Assembly (NCBI RefSeq): GCF_025960985.1
Contig: NZ_JAOQMX010000020.1
Coordinates: 1-64,000 of the forward strand
Length of the DNA: 64,000 bases
From: Flavobacterium psychraerolatum
GTDB lineage: Bacteria > Bacteroidota > Bacteroidia > Flavobacteriales > Flavobacteriaceae
Reading direction: 5' to 3'
Positions 16,434 through 24,316 of this stretch are shown here, piece by piece (within the stretch, counting starts at the first letter, position 1; each line of letters opens with the position of its first letter). The position numbers and the translations under genes were made by a program. The notes beneath the pieces are model-generated. The model searched no databases, had not been told where the DNA came from, and was given only the letters and a program-made list of their open reading frames with translations.

Positions 16434-18848
16434 TTAAAGCACTATCCTATTGATTTTTTTTGCATAATAATTGCTCATTATCGTTACAAAACTAACAATG
16501 GTTATCGTGCTCAATGGCATCAATATAGCGGCTACCAACGGTAATAAATTTCCTGTTACAGCAAATGATAGTCCTACTACATTATAAAGTAATGATAATC
16601 CAAAACTCATTTTGATCACCAAAATCGATTTTTGGGATAGTTGTAAAAAGTAATTTAGTTTCTGAAATTCATTAGCTTCAAGTATTCCGTCGCAAGCGGG
16701 TGAAAAAACGTTAACGTTCTCAGAAATTGAGATTCCGATATTACTTTGCGCCAGTGCTCCAGCATCATTAAGGCCATCTCCTACCATCATCACGTTTTTA
16801 CCTGCTTCTTGTAATCGCTTAATGAATTCAAGTTTTTCGTCAGGCTTTTGATTGAATACCAATTCGGTACCTCTTGGCAAAATAGTTTCCAAGGTTGCTC
16901 TTTCACCTTCATTATCACCTGAGAGTACTTTCAATTCGTATTTTTTACTTAAATCTTGAAACAAATGCTCTAAGCCATCTCTGTATTGATTTTTGAATTC
17001 ATAAACTCCAATATATTCACCTTCTATTTTTATGTGAACAGAGGTATTCTTGATGGTGGCATTGGTACCTTCATTAGCCTTAGCGTCACAAAAAGAAGCT
17101 GAACCCATTTGAATTTGTACACCATTACAGGTAACCTGAATTCCTTTACCAGTAATTTCGATAAAATCATCTACTATAATCGTTTGTGCTTCAGGTAAAA
17201 AGTCATAAAGCATACGGCTCAATGGATGATTGGAAGCTCGCAATCCATTTTTTATTAAAACCAGTTGATTTTTATTTATTTTTTGACCTTTATAAGTAAT
17301 AGTTGCTTTTTTATTGGTAGTAATAGTACCCGTTTTATCAAAGACAATGGTATCTACAGCTGCTAACTGTTCTATTACCAGAGCATTTTTGAGATAAAAT
17401 TTTTGTTTCCCTACAATTCTCAATATATTACCCAATGTAAATGGCGCCGTCAAAGCCAATGCACACGGGCAAGCGACAATTAAAACTGCAGTAAATACAG
17501 TAAAGGCAATTTTAGTATCAATAAAAATCCAATATACAAATGAGACAAATGCTATAAGTAGTAATAGTGGTGTAAAATATCGGCTTATCGTATCAGTACT
17601 ACTTTTGTGTTTTTGTTCTACCGTTTTCTGGAATATATCGTTACTCCACAATTGAGTCAAATAACTTTGAGAAACCGAATGTAAAACTTGCATTTCGATC
17701 ACTTTTCCCATTTGTTTTCCACCTGCAAATATTTTATCACCCGATTTTTTGGTAACAGGAATGGCTTCACCGGTTACAAAACTATAATCGATAGAGGCAC
17801 TTTCACTCATCAAAATTCCGTCGACAGGAATTAATTCTTGATTTCGTATTAACAAGCGATCTCCTTTTATTATTTCGTATACAGGAATATTTTCTTCTTT
17901 ATTTACTTCTCCTATACGAGTAATAGCAATTGGAAAGTACGATTTGAAATCCCGTTCAAAACTTAGAAAATTATAGGTCTTCATTTGGAAAGATTTCCCT
18001 AGAAGCATAAAAAATATTAATCCTGTCAAACTATCAAAAAAACCAGCCCCATAATCAAAAGTTATATCTACAACGCTACGTACAAACATGACAATAATTC
18101 CCAAAGCGATAGGTACGTCAATGTTTAATAATCCAGATTTGATACTTTTGTACGCAGAAACATAATAGCCACTGGCAGAATACAAGAAGGCCGGCAGAGA
18201 CAAAACAAATATCAAACCTCTAAAAAAAGGTTTATAGGTATCCAGCCAGAATTCACCCACTTCAAAATATTCTGGAAAAGAAAGTAACATTATATTTCCA
18301 AAGCAGAAAAAAGCTACTCCCAATTTATAAGTTAGAGAACGGTCAACATTTTGCGTACCAGTCTCGTAGTTTTCTAAACTAATATAAGGTTCGTAACCAA
18401 TTCTACTTAATAAAAGTACAATAGATTTAAAGCTTACTTCATTCTTATCATAGACAATACGTACTTTTTTTTGATTGAAATTAACCTGCGAACTAGTAAT
18501 TCCCTTTTCTAATTTTTGTAAGTTTTCTAAAATCCAAATACACGAACTACAATGAATATGCGGAATACTCAATGACACAATTGCCGTTTGGTCTTCTTCA
18601 AATTCTAATAGTTTAGAAACTATTTGGTCATTATCCAAAAAGTCATATTTACCTTGAATGTCTAAAGGGGTTGCTCCAGGGGAATTTTCAAAATCATAAT
18701 AGCAAGTCATATCATTAATTGCAAAAATTTCGTACACCGTTTTACAACCGTTGCAACAAAAACTTTTGTCCTCAAAAACAATCTCTTCTGCTTCTATAAT
18801 CTCTAATCCACAATGGAAACAATTTAATGTATCCATAATTTTACTCAT
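16434..18848 (-). CDS. ccoI: Copper-translocating P-type ATPase CcoI
   Basis: An 804-residue P1B-type ATPase that exports copper for cbb3 oxidase assembly. The N-terminus has CFHCG and CCNGCKTVYEI, the zinc-ribbon-like metal domain of CcoI/FixI. An HMA domain with HCSSCIWILENL follows (about 117-128). TGEAIPV is the phosphatase motif, CPCALAL the transport site in the sixth helix, DKTGTITT the phosphorylation site and GDGLNDAGAL the hinge. The frame opens at 18848, but a second ATG at 18834-18836 (MDTLNCFHC) fits better, because the predicted transcription start at about 18854 would leave only 6 bases before the first. Confidence 0.95.
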   Translation of the reverse strand: MSKIMDTLNCFHCGLEIIEAEEIVFEDKSFCCNGCKTVYEIFAINDMTCYYDFENSPGATPLDIQGKYDFLDNDQIVSKLLEFEEDQTAIVSLSIPHIHCSSCIWILENLQKLEKGITSSQVNFNQKKVRIVYDKNEVSFKSIVLLLSRIGYEPYISLENYETGTQNVDRSLTYKLGVAFFCFGNIMLLSFPEYFEVGEFWLDTYKPFFRGLIFVLSLPAFLYSASGYYVSAYKSIKSGLLNIDVPIALGIIVMFVRSVVDITFDYGAGFFDSLTGLIFFMLLGKSFQMKTYNFLSFERDFKSYFPIAITRIGEVNKEENIPVYEIIKGDRLLIRNQELIPVDGILMSESASIDYSFVTGEAIPVTKKSGDKIFAGGKQMGKVIEMQVLHSVSQSYLTQLWSNDIFQKTVEQKHKSSTDTISRYFTPLLLLIAFVSFVYWIFIDTKIAFTVFTAVLIVACPCALALTAPFTLGNILRIVGKQKFYLKNALVIEQLAAVDTIVFDKTGTITTNKKATITYKGQKINKNQLVLIKNGLRASNHPLSRMLYDFLPEAQTIIVDDFIEITGKGIQVTCNGVQIQMGSASFCDAKANEGTNATIKNTSVHIKIEGEYIGVYEFKNQYRDGLEHLFQDLSKKYELKVLSGDNEGERATLETILPRGTELVFNQKPDEKLEFIKRLQEAGKNVMMVGDGLNDAGALAQSNIGISISENVNVFSPACDGILEANEFQKLNYFLQLSQKSILVIKMSFGLSLLYNVVGLSFAVTGNLLPLVAAILMPLSTITIVSFVTIMSNYYAKKINRIVL

Positions 18849-18858
18849 TTACCTTTGG

Positions 18859-18902
18859 CAAAGTTCTTGAATGAATATTCTCTAAAGTATGATATTTGTC
18901 AT
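18859..18902 (-). promoter_or_regulatory. Fnr-type operator and promoter of ccoI
   Basis: The palindrome ATGATATTTGTCAT (18889-18902) lies 33 bp, centre to centre, from a minus-strand GAACTTTG (18859-18866), which matches TAnnTTTG except at the first base. The same operator also faces the regulator gene on the other side. Confidence 0.75.
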
Positions 18903-18919
18903 ATAAATTGTTAATTTTG
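18889..18919 (+). promoter_or_regulatory. Promoter of the Fnr-like gene overlapping its own operator
   Basis: A perfect -7 box TAATTTTG at 18912-18919 drives the gene at 18945. The operator at 18889-18902 is centred 20 bp upstream, in the -33 zone where polymerase binds, so occupancy should block this promoter. Autorepression is inferred from this geometry. Confidence 0.65.
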
Positions 18920-18944
18920 GATAATCTTCAAAAATTAGACTAAA

Positions 18945-19625
18945 ATGGGCAAATGTGAACAATGTATCGTTAGAGAATTTAGTTCCCTCAAAGCTCTTAA
19001 CAAAACTGAATTGTTAAAAGTTGCAGAATGTAAAACATCTTTCACCATCAAAAAAGGAGATCCTCTTTTTGCAGAAGGTGAAACCGTGAATGGAATTTAC
19101 TGTATCAAAGAGGGGGTTTGCAAATTATCTAAATTAAGTGCAAACGGTAAAGATCAAATTGTAAAACTCATGAAACCAGGTGAACTAATAGGGCAACGTT
19201 CAATGATAAGTGATGAGCCAGCCAATTTAAGTGCAGTAGCATTAGAAGACATGCAAGTTTGTTTTATTCCAAAAACAGAAATCCTTGGTTTTTTTGACAA
19301 CAACAATCAGTTCTCTATGAACATGATGAAATCAATCTGTGGCGATTTGAAAGAATCTGATGACCACATGGTATCATTGGCTCAAAAAAATGTAAAATCG
19401 AGACTAGCAGAAACCTTATTAGAATTGGAAACCAATTTTGGTAAAAACCCAGATGGTTCTTTACACATTCAATTGACTAGAGAAGAACTTTCGGGCATGA
19501 TAGGAACTGCGACTGAAAGTTGCATACGTTTGCTATCTGAATTCAAAAAACTAGGCTATATCGAACTAGATGGCAAAAGAATTATCATTAAGGATTATAT
19601 CAACCTAAAAAAAATGGCTGAATAA
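18945..19625 (+). CDS. Fnr/Crp-family transcription regulator
   Basis: A 226-residue regulator: cyclic-nucleotide-type beta-roll (about 20-130), dimer helix (about 135-165) and winged helix at about 175-215 with the recognition stretch TATESCIRLLSEF. Glu191 and Arg195 have the spacing used by Fnr and Crp to read TGA, which fits the ATGA-N6-TCAT sites nearby. Cys4-x2-Cys7 at the N-terminus and Cys106 keep the 99-residue distance between Cys23 and Cys122 of E. coli Fnr, which suggests an oxygen-sensitive iron-sulfur cluster. The third N-terminal ligand is not at the E. coli spacing; Cys29 or another would have to serve. It lies divergently from ccoI and probably controls ccoI, the cco operon, hemN and the gene at 19871. 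Confidence 0.88.
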   Translation: MGKCEQCIVREFSSLKALNKTELLKVAECKTSFTIKKGDPLFAEGETVNGIYCIKEGVCKLSKLSANGKDQIVKLMKPGELIGQRSMISDEPANLSAVALEDMQVCFIPKTEILGFFDNNNQFSMNMMKSICGDLKESDDHMVSLAQKNVKSRLAETLLELETNFGKNPDGSLHIQLTREELSGMIGTATESCIRLLSEFKKLGYIELDGKRIIIKDYINLKKMAE

Positions 19626-19870
19626 TCCATCACAGAATATTCAACCATTTATTTTTTTTTGATTATTTATCAAAATCACAATAACGTGATTTCAAGTCCA
19701 TTTGACTACAAATGCAGCAGCTTTTAGAAAAAAATGCATCTCGTATTTATAGCTTCATTAACAGTTTCTTACTACTTTTTTCTTGTAATTCTATTCAAAA
19801 AAAGTAATCCAACTGAAGGCATTAGCAAATTGATAATCACTTTAAACCTTAATTTTTTATTATTATAAAA

Positions 19871-21676
19871 TTAGGCTACCGCCAATTCCGGAATCATGAT
19901 CCTCTCTACTTCTGCAGTATAAAATGCTAATTGTACTTTTGTTCGTTCATTATTTTCAGGCAACACGCTAGCATTCTTAAACAAATCTTGATAATACTGG
20001 ATTCCGCTAAGCATATTTTGTTTAAAAGCTTTCCATTTTTTAATTTGTCCCGCAGATAATGTTTCCGAAAAATCAGCAATTTCTTTTCGCAAATAATCCA
20101 CATACATTTTTATTTCATTTACAAATAAGTTAGGGCGAGTTGGAACATTCAAAACAGACATATTACCATAAATATGTTGTACCATATCCAACAAAGAAAC
20201 CTCATGATCAAAATATGCCAAATTAGGACCAGGACATACAATAACGCCTTGTTTTTGTCCTTTGATAGCAATTTCATTTTCGAGATATGAGGCATTTGCA
20301 AGTCCTACACACAAACACGATTTATCAGTAATTATATTTTTTCGTTTAGCAAAAACTTCTGCTGATAATGTTTCTTTTTGCATTTCTAATTCTTCTAATT
20401 TTAAATCTTGGTATTTCTTGGATGCAGAACACATTCCTTTAGCACCATATTCTTTACTCAATGCCAAGAACTTTTTAGGACAGGAACTTCCTGCTACTTC
20501 ATCATTGATGCGTTTTTGTTTAAAAAACTCATTGGTGGTTCCCTTAACAGCGTTAAACGGAATCCCTAATGGTGAAATATTACTCAAGTAAAAATCATCT
20601 TCTTTGGCCTTTGCCAATAATTGTCGTGTTTCAGGATCTACAGACGTAGCCTCTGGAACCAACAAAAAAGGAGAACCCCATCCTATTGAATCCAAATGAT
20701 AGTGCTCCATTAAAAAATCCTGTTCTTGCGCCGTTCCAACACCACCTTGAGCAGTAATTAATAGTTCTAATGGCTGTTCTGGAATATGCTTTCCTTTGAT
20801 AGATAAGGCTTTCACCATCAAATCATAAGCTGACTGAATTAATTGCGATTTCTTTTCTTTAAATTCTTCCAAGATTGGACCTAGTAGCAATCCTTCGGTA
20901 GCAAAAGCATGTCCGCCACAATTCAGCCCAGATTCTATGCGGTATTCAGATACCCAAAGCCCTTTTTTGGCTAGGAAATTTCCTTGAATCATTGCGGATC
21001 TAAAATCACTTACTTTCAGGACAATTTTCTTTTCTAACTGGTCTTTATCATTCGGAAAAAAGCAATCGAAGTTTTCAAAATAGCTATATAATCTCGGATT
21101 CATACCTGCAGATAAAATCACCGATGATGTCAAGTTACTGTTTGCAAAACCCCGTAACGAAGCGTGAGCATCATTAAATTCAACTGGTAGTTGTACGTCT
21201 TTATCAAAATTATCTTTGTCTACTTTGGTCATGATATTAACATCAATCGCTCCAGGAGTCAAATGATTTTCAAGGTAATTTAAAATGGCATCCTTTCCTT
21301 CTTCCATCAGGTTTTGAAGTCCTACCTTCAAGTCGGATGTTTGAGGTAACATAGACAAGTAATTATTCAAAGCTTGTTTACTTTCTGCCAATTCCTGTTT
21401 AAAATCACTGAATTTTTGTTTTACAATCTTGTCCATTACATTCAAATAGGCCGTCACTCTTTCGGCACGATAATCGTGCATTTTTTGAGTAATTTCTTGA
21501 TATTTAAAGTTGAATTTTTGACTATAGAAACGGTTCATTTTTTCGATTAAATCGTCATCTACAATCGAAACTACAGACGATATCCCATAATGCGCCACGC
21601 GAATCGGACTGTCAATAGTATAACCCAAACCCATAACTGGGATGTGAAAACTGTGAGGTGAATTAGTATTTATCAT
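19871..21676 (-). CDS. Conserved protein of unknown function in the Fnr-like regulon
   Basis: A 601-residue cytoplasmic protein I cannot name. The N-terminus IPVMGLGYTIDSPIRVAHYG followed by ISSVVSIVDDDLIEKM recalls the first strand and loop of flavin TIM-barrel enzymes of the nitronate monooxygenase group. LLITAQGGVGTAQEQDFLM and SIGWGSPFLLVPEA resemble their phosphate and flavin-binding strands. Cysteines cluster in the last third (SSCPKKF, GMCSAS, KSCLCVGLA), which could bind a metal or an iron-sulfur cluster. The frame opens at 21742, but the promoter and operator lie inside that extension, so the ATG at 21674-21676 is used. Regulation with the cbb3 genes suggests a role when oxygen is low. 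Enzyme type is inference. Confidence 0.7.
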   Translation of the reverse strand: MINTNSPHSFHIPVMGLGYTIDSPIRVAHYGISSVVSIVDDDLIEKMNRFYSQKFNFKYQEITQKMHDYRAERVTAYLNVMDKIVKQKFSDFKQELAESKQALNNYLSMLPQTSDLKVGLQNLMEEGKDAILNYLENHLTPGAIDVNIMTKVDKDNFDKDVQLPVEFNDAHASLRGFANSNLTSSVILSAGMNPRLYSYFENFDCFFPNDKDQLEKKIVLKVSDFRSAMIQGNFLAKKGLWVSEYRIESGLNCGGHAFATEGLLLGPILEEFKEKKSQLIQSAYDLMVKALSIKGKHIPEQPLELLITAQGGVGTAQEQDFLMEHYHLDSIGWGSPFLLVPEATSVDPETRQLLAKAKEDDFYLSNISPLGIPFNAVKGTTNEFFKQKRINDEVAGSSCPKKFLALSKEYGAKGMCSASKKYQDLKLEELEMQKETLSAEVFAKRKNIITDKSCLCVGLANASYLENEIAIKGQKQGVIVCPGPNLAYFDHEVSLLDMVQHIYGNMSVLNVPTRPNLFVNEIKMYVDYLRKEIADFSETLSAGQIKKWKAFKQNMLSGIQYYQDLFKNASVLPENNERTKVQLAFYTAEVERIMIPELAVA

Positions 21677-21710
21677 TCGTTTTATATTTATTTCATTCGT
21701 TAAAGCGGAA

Positions 21711-21754
21711 CAAATTTCGATAAACAACTCCATTAAAAACATGATAAATGTCAG
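21711..21754 (-). promoter_or_regulatory. Fnr-type operator and promoter of the 601-aa gene
   Basis: ATGATAAATGTCAG (21741-21754, one mismatch from a perfect palindrome) is centred 33 bp from a minus-strand GAAATTTG (21711-21718), a TAnnTTTG box with a changed first base, like that of ccoI. The leader would be about 30 bases. Confidence 0.75.
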
Positions 21755-21775
21755 GCACGAATTTGTAGGTAATAC

Positions 21776-21911
21776 ATTTTAGGAGCAGAATGATTTTATT
21801 TTCAAAACAGCATCCCTCCTACATTCAGCTATATCTCTACGTCTCAGAGCGTATTATTATCCACCACAAGATTAAGTAGGGACTACGAAGATACCGCCTC
21901 AATTAGGGCTA
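21776..21911 (-). repeat. Structured intergenic element, copy 3
   Basis: On the minus strand it reads TAGCCCTAATTGAGGCGGTA, an insert of about 55 bases with a weaker stem, GAGATATAGCTGAATGTAGG, then the tail ATTCTGCTCCTAAAA. It lies upstream of the 601-aa gene in the same orientation. It is less regular than copies 1 and 2. Confidence 0.6.
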
Positions 21912-22743
21912 GTTAGAATATTTTTATGATCAAAAGAATATTCTCTAAAAGCTATTTTCAATGTACATTACGTAAGTGAAAACTCAAAATAGGCCGGAAA
22001 CCTTTATTTTGTAATTATACTTTTTTATACAATATAGTACCTGTATTTATTTAACTTTTTTGATTCCTTTTGATAGACTTTTTTGTACAATTGCTTTTGT
22101 ACCATATTATCTACTAGATACAATTACCACCACAGCTTTTCTTATACTTCATCCCTATCTTATATTTGTTCGTAGGAAACCATTTTATCGGTTTGGTTAT
22201 TATTAAGAACTAAAGAATTAATAGCTTTAAAAATATTTCTTTCGTTTTTAGAATTTGCATTGAGTAATATTATATCTTGTACTTCCCTTATTTTCCACAT
22301 ATCCAAAATAAGCTAGCTACTACATGGTAAAATCAATCTCAGAAAGATTTAGGAACTAAATTCTTCAAAAAGTAAAAATAGAAATCAATTTTATTGCAAA
22401 CTAACTTGAACGCTTTGACATATGATATCAAATTGTTTATGTAGCAGTTACCAAAATATTTTGATACACAATCCTATCAATTTGTAAAATCTGAGAGCCT
22501 TATACTCATTTTAGGTTTTTTTCACACTTCATTATATCCCGACAAATGGATTAAAAGACAATAAATTTCGAATTAAAAAACTCTTTTATTCTTTTACAAT
22601 TAATCTAAACAGATTGTGAAGTCTTTTTAAGTTCACAGCAGTAACCTTTATAAATAGTCTTCTTGTCAGTTCGAGCGTAGCCGAGAACCATAGATTGCAT
22701 CTCTACTCCCCTCAAACTATCAAAATTATATTGTCATTTGACA
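21912..22743. other. Gene-poor AT-rich stretch
   Basis: About 830 bases without a convincing gene. It holds a 46-codon minus-strand frame at 22160-22300, an imperfect palindrome TTTGACATATGATATCAAA at 22414-22432, and TTCGAGCGTAGCCGAGAA near 22673, an intergenic motif that reads like a dispersed repeat. Confidence 0.5.
22160..22300 (-). CDS. Possible small protein or decayed gene fragment
   Basis: A 46-codon frame, MWKIREVQDIILLN to TDKMVSYEQI, with amino-acid composition typical of real flavobacterial proteins (many Asn, Lys, Ile, Glu). No promoter box or longer frame is seen; upstream in frame a stop comes after about four codons. It may be the remains of a larger gene. I do not recognise a family. 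Confidence 0.25.
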   Translation of the reverse strand: MWKIREVQDIILLNANSKNERNIFKAINSLVLNNNQTDKMVSYEQI

Positions 22744-23190
22744 TCACTCCCTTTTCATGTCAATATGCGGAATCCCATCTTCCAAATACATCTCGCTTGA
22801 TTGTACAAAACCGTGGCTTTCATAAAATTTCTTTAGATAGAGTTGCGCTCCAATCGTTATATTCGTTTCACCATAATGCTCCTTAATTCCTAAAATTGAT
22901 TCACGCATTAAGTCATGCCCCCATTTTTTGTCTCGATATTGCGTTCCAACCACTACACGACCGATTGATGCATTATCGAATGATATTCCAGGTTTGAATA
23001 GTCTTGAACAAGCTACTATTTTTCCATCGTAAGTACCTATTAAATGTAGTCCTAGTTTGTCTTTACCATCAATGTCTAAATAAACACAGTTTTGCTCCAC
23101 TACAAATACTTCAGAACGTAGTTGGAGCATGTCATAGAGTTCGTTTACTGTTAATGCTTCAAAGGGTTTTATTTTCCAAACTATGTTCAT
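22744..23190 (-). CDS. elaA: ElaA-like GNAT acetyltransferase
   Basis: A 148-residue GCN5-related N-acetyltransferase. The LRSEVFVVEQNCVYLDIDGKD stretch is the signature of the ElaA subgroup. IGRVVVGTQYRDKKWGHDLM is the acetyl-CoA pyrophosphate loop (R-x-x-x-x-G-x-G/A pattern slightly varied), and YLKKFYESHGFV the C-terminal motif. The substrate is not known. It stands alone, followed on its 5' side by the 152-bp satellite. Confidence 0.88.
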   Translation of the reverse strand: MNIVWKIKPFEALTVNELYDMLQLRSEVFVVEQNCVYLDIDGKDKLGLHLIGTYDGKIVACSRLFKPGISFDNASIGRVVVGTQYRDKKWGHDLMRESILGIKEHYGETNITIGAQLYLKKFYESHGFVQSSEMYLEDGIPHIDMKRE

Positions 23191-23268
23191 GCTGTTTTTA
23201 CTTTGTCTTTAAATTATTCTTTTAATCATTGTTCCAAAAATAGCTTTTTTTTAGTAGATACTATCAAA

Positions 23269-24060
23269 AAAAAGTCTTCGATAGGCTCAAACGGACATCG
23301 TAGTTCTATTTATGATTCTTCAATACTATCAACTTACTGTGATGCTGAAAAAAGTCTTCGACAAGCTCAGACTGACAGCGTGAAGTAGCAACTGATACAA
23401 AACACTCAAACAAAAAAGTTTTCGACCCTTCAACAAGCTCAGACAGACATCATAATTCTATTTATGATTCTTCAATACTATCAACTTACTGTGATGCTGA
23501 AAAAGGTCTTCGACAAGCTCAGACTGACAGCGTGAAGTAGCAACTGATACAAAACACTCAAACAAAAAAGTTTTCGACCCTTCAACAAGCTCAGACAGAC
23601 ATCATAATTCTATTTATGATTCTTCAATACTATCAACTTACTGTGATACTAAAAGAGGTCTTCGACAGGCTCAGACTGACAGCGTGAAGTAGCAACTGAT
23701 ACAAAGCACTCAAACAAAAAAGTCTTCGCCCCTTCGACAAGCTCAAACGGACATCGTAGTTCTATTTATGATTCTTTCAATACTATCAACTTACTGTGAT
23801 GCTGAAAAAGGTCTTCGACAAGCTCAGACTGACAGCGTGAAGTAGCAACTGATACAAAACACTCAAACAAAAAAGTTTTCGACCCTTCGACAAGCTCAGA
23901 CAGACATCATAATTCTATTTATGATTCTTTCAATACTATCAACTTACTGTGATGCTGAAAAAGGTCTTCGACAGGCTCAGACTGACAGCGTGAAGTAGCA
24001 ACTGATACAAAACACTAAACAAAAAAGTCTTAAAACCTTCGAAAAAACCTCAGGACAGGC
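23269..24060. repeat. 152-bp tandem satellite, about five units
   Basis: Four full units (about 23345, 23497, 23648 and 23802 onward; 151-154 bp each) are flanked by partial ones. Each unit carries two copies of a CTTCGACAAGCTCAGACTGAC-like motif, one followed by AGCGTGAAGTAGCAACTGAT and one by ATCATAATTCTATTTATGAT. Units differ by single bases, such as AAGCTC versus AGGCTC, and by 1-3 bp indels. Confidence 0.9.
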
Positions 24061-24134
24061 TAGCTCTAACTGACATCCGGTTACTAGTTATAACATTTTA
24101 CTCTGTCTCCAAAAACAAAACCAAATCTACCTCC

Positions 24135-24250
24135 TAGCCCCGATTGAAGTGGAAATCCTTGTGGCGGCTGGCATTTATGCCGCCACAAGATTGGAGCGGA
24201 AAGCGGGAACTTAGCCTTCTGAAAGTGCCAAATCATTCGCTCCTAATCCA
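24135..24250 (+). repeat. Structured intergenic element, copy 2
   Basis: Left box TAGCCCCGATTGAAGTGGAA, hairpin CTTGTGGCGGC/GCCGCCACAAG, then AGCGGAAAGCGGG, spacer and tail TTCGCTCCTAA. Relative to copy 1 all or nearly all stem bases changed while pairing is kept. Confidence 0.8.
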
Positions 24251-24262
24251 AAAAATAAGCAC

Positions 24263-24298
24263 AAAAAAATAGGCTGTCCTTGTGAGACAGCCTATTTT
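24263..24298. terminator. Terminator behind carB
   Basis: AAAATAGGCTGTC pairs perfectly with GACAGCCTATTTT around a 6-nt loop; the A run at its left gives the U run on the minus strand. Confidence 0.85.
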
Positions 24299-24316
24299 GG
24301 TATTTATGATTTGAGC

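Larger units (their letters stand above)
23191..24316. other. Non-coding stretch made of repeats
   Basis: About 1.1 kb between elaA and carB. It contains the 152-bp tandem satellite (23269-24060), copy 2 of the structured element (24135-24250) and the carB terminator. No gene is seen. Confidence 0.75.

Noticed and set aside
19659..19673. TTGAT-TATTT-ATCAA, resembling a classical Fnr box
   Set aside because: The spacer is five bases instead of four, it lies behind the regulator gene and not before a promoter, and it does not match the ATGA-N6-TCAT sites of this window.
22414..22432. Imperfect palindrome TTTGACATATGATATCAAA as an operator
   Set aside because: It has no promoter box or gene at a sensible distance, and its TGA/TCA half sites are nine bases apart instead of six.
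23269..24060. CRISPR array
   Set aside because: The repeated unit is 152 bp with no short repeat/unique spacer alternation, and no cas genes are near. It is a satellite.
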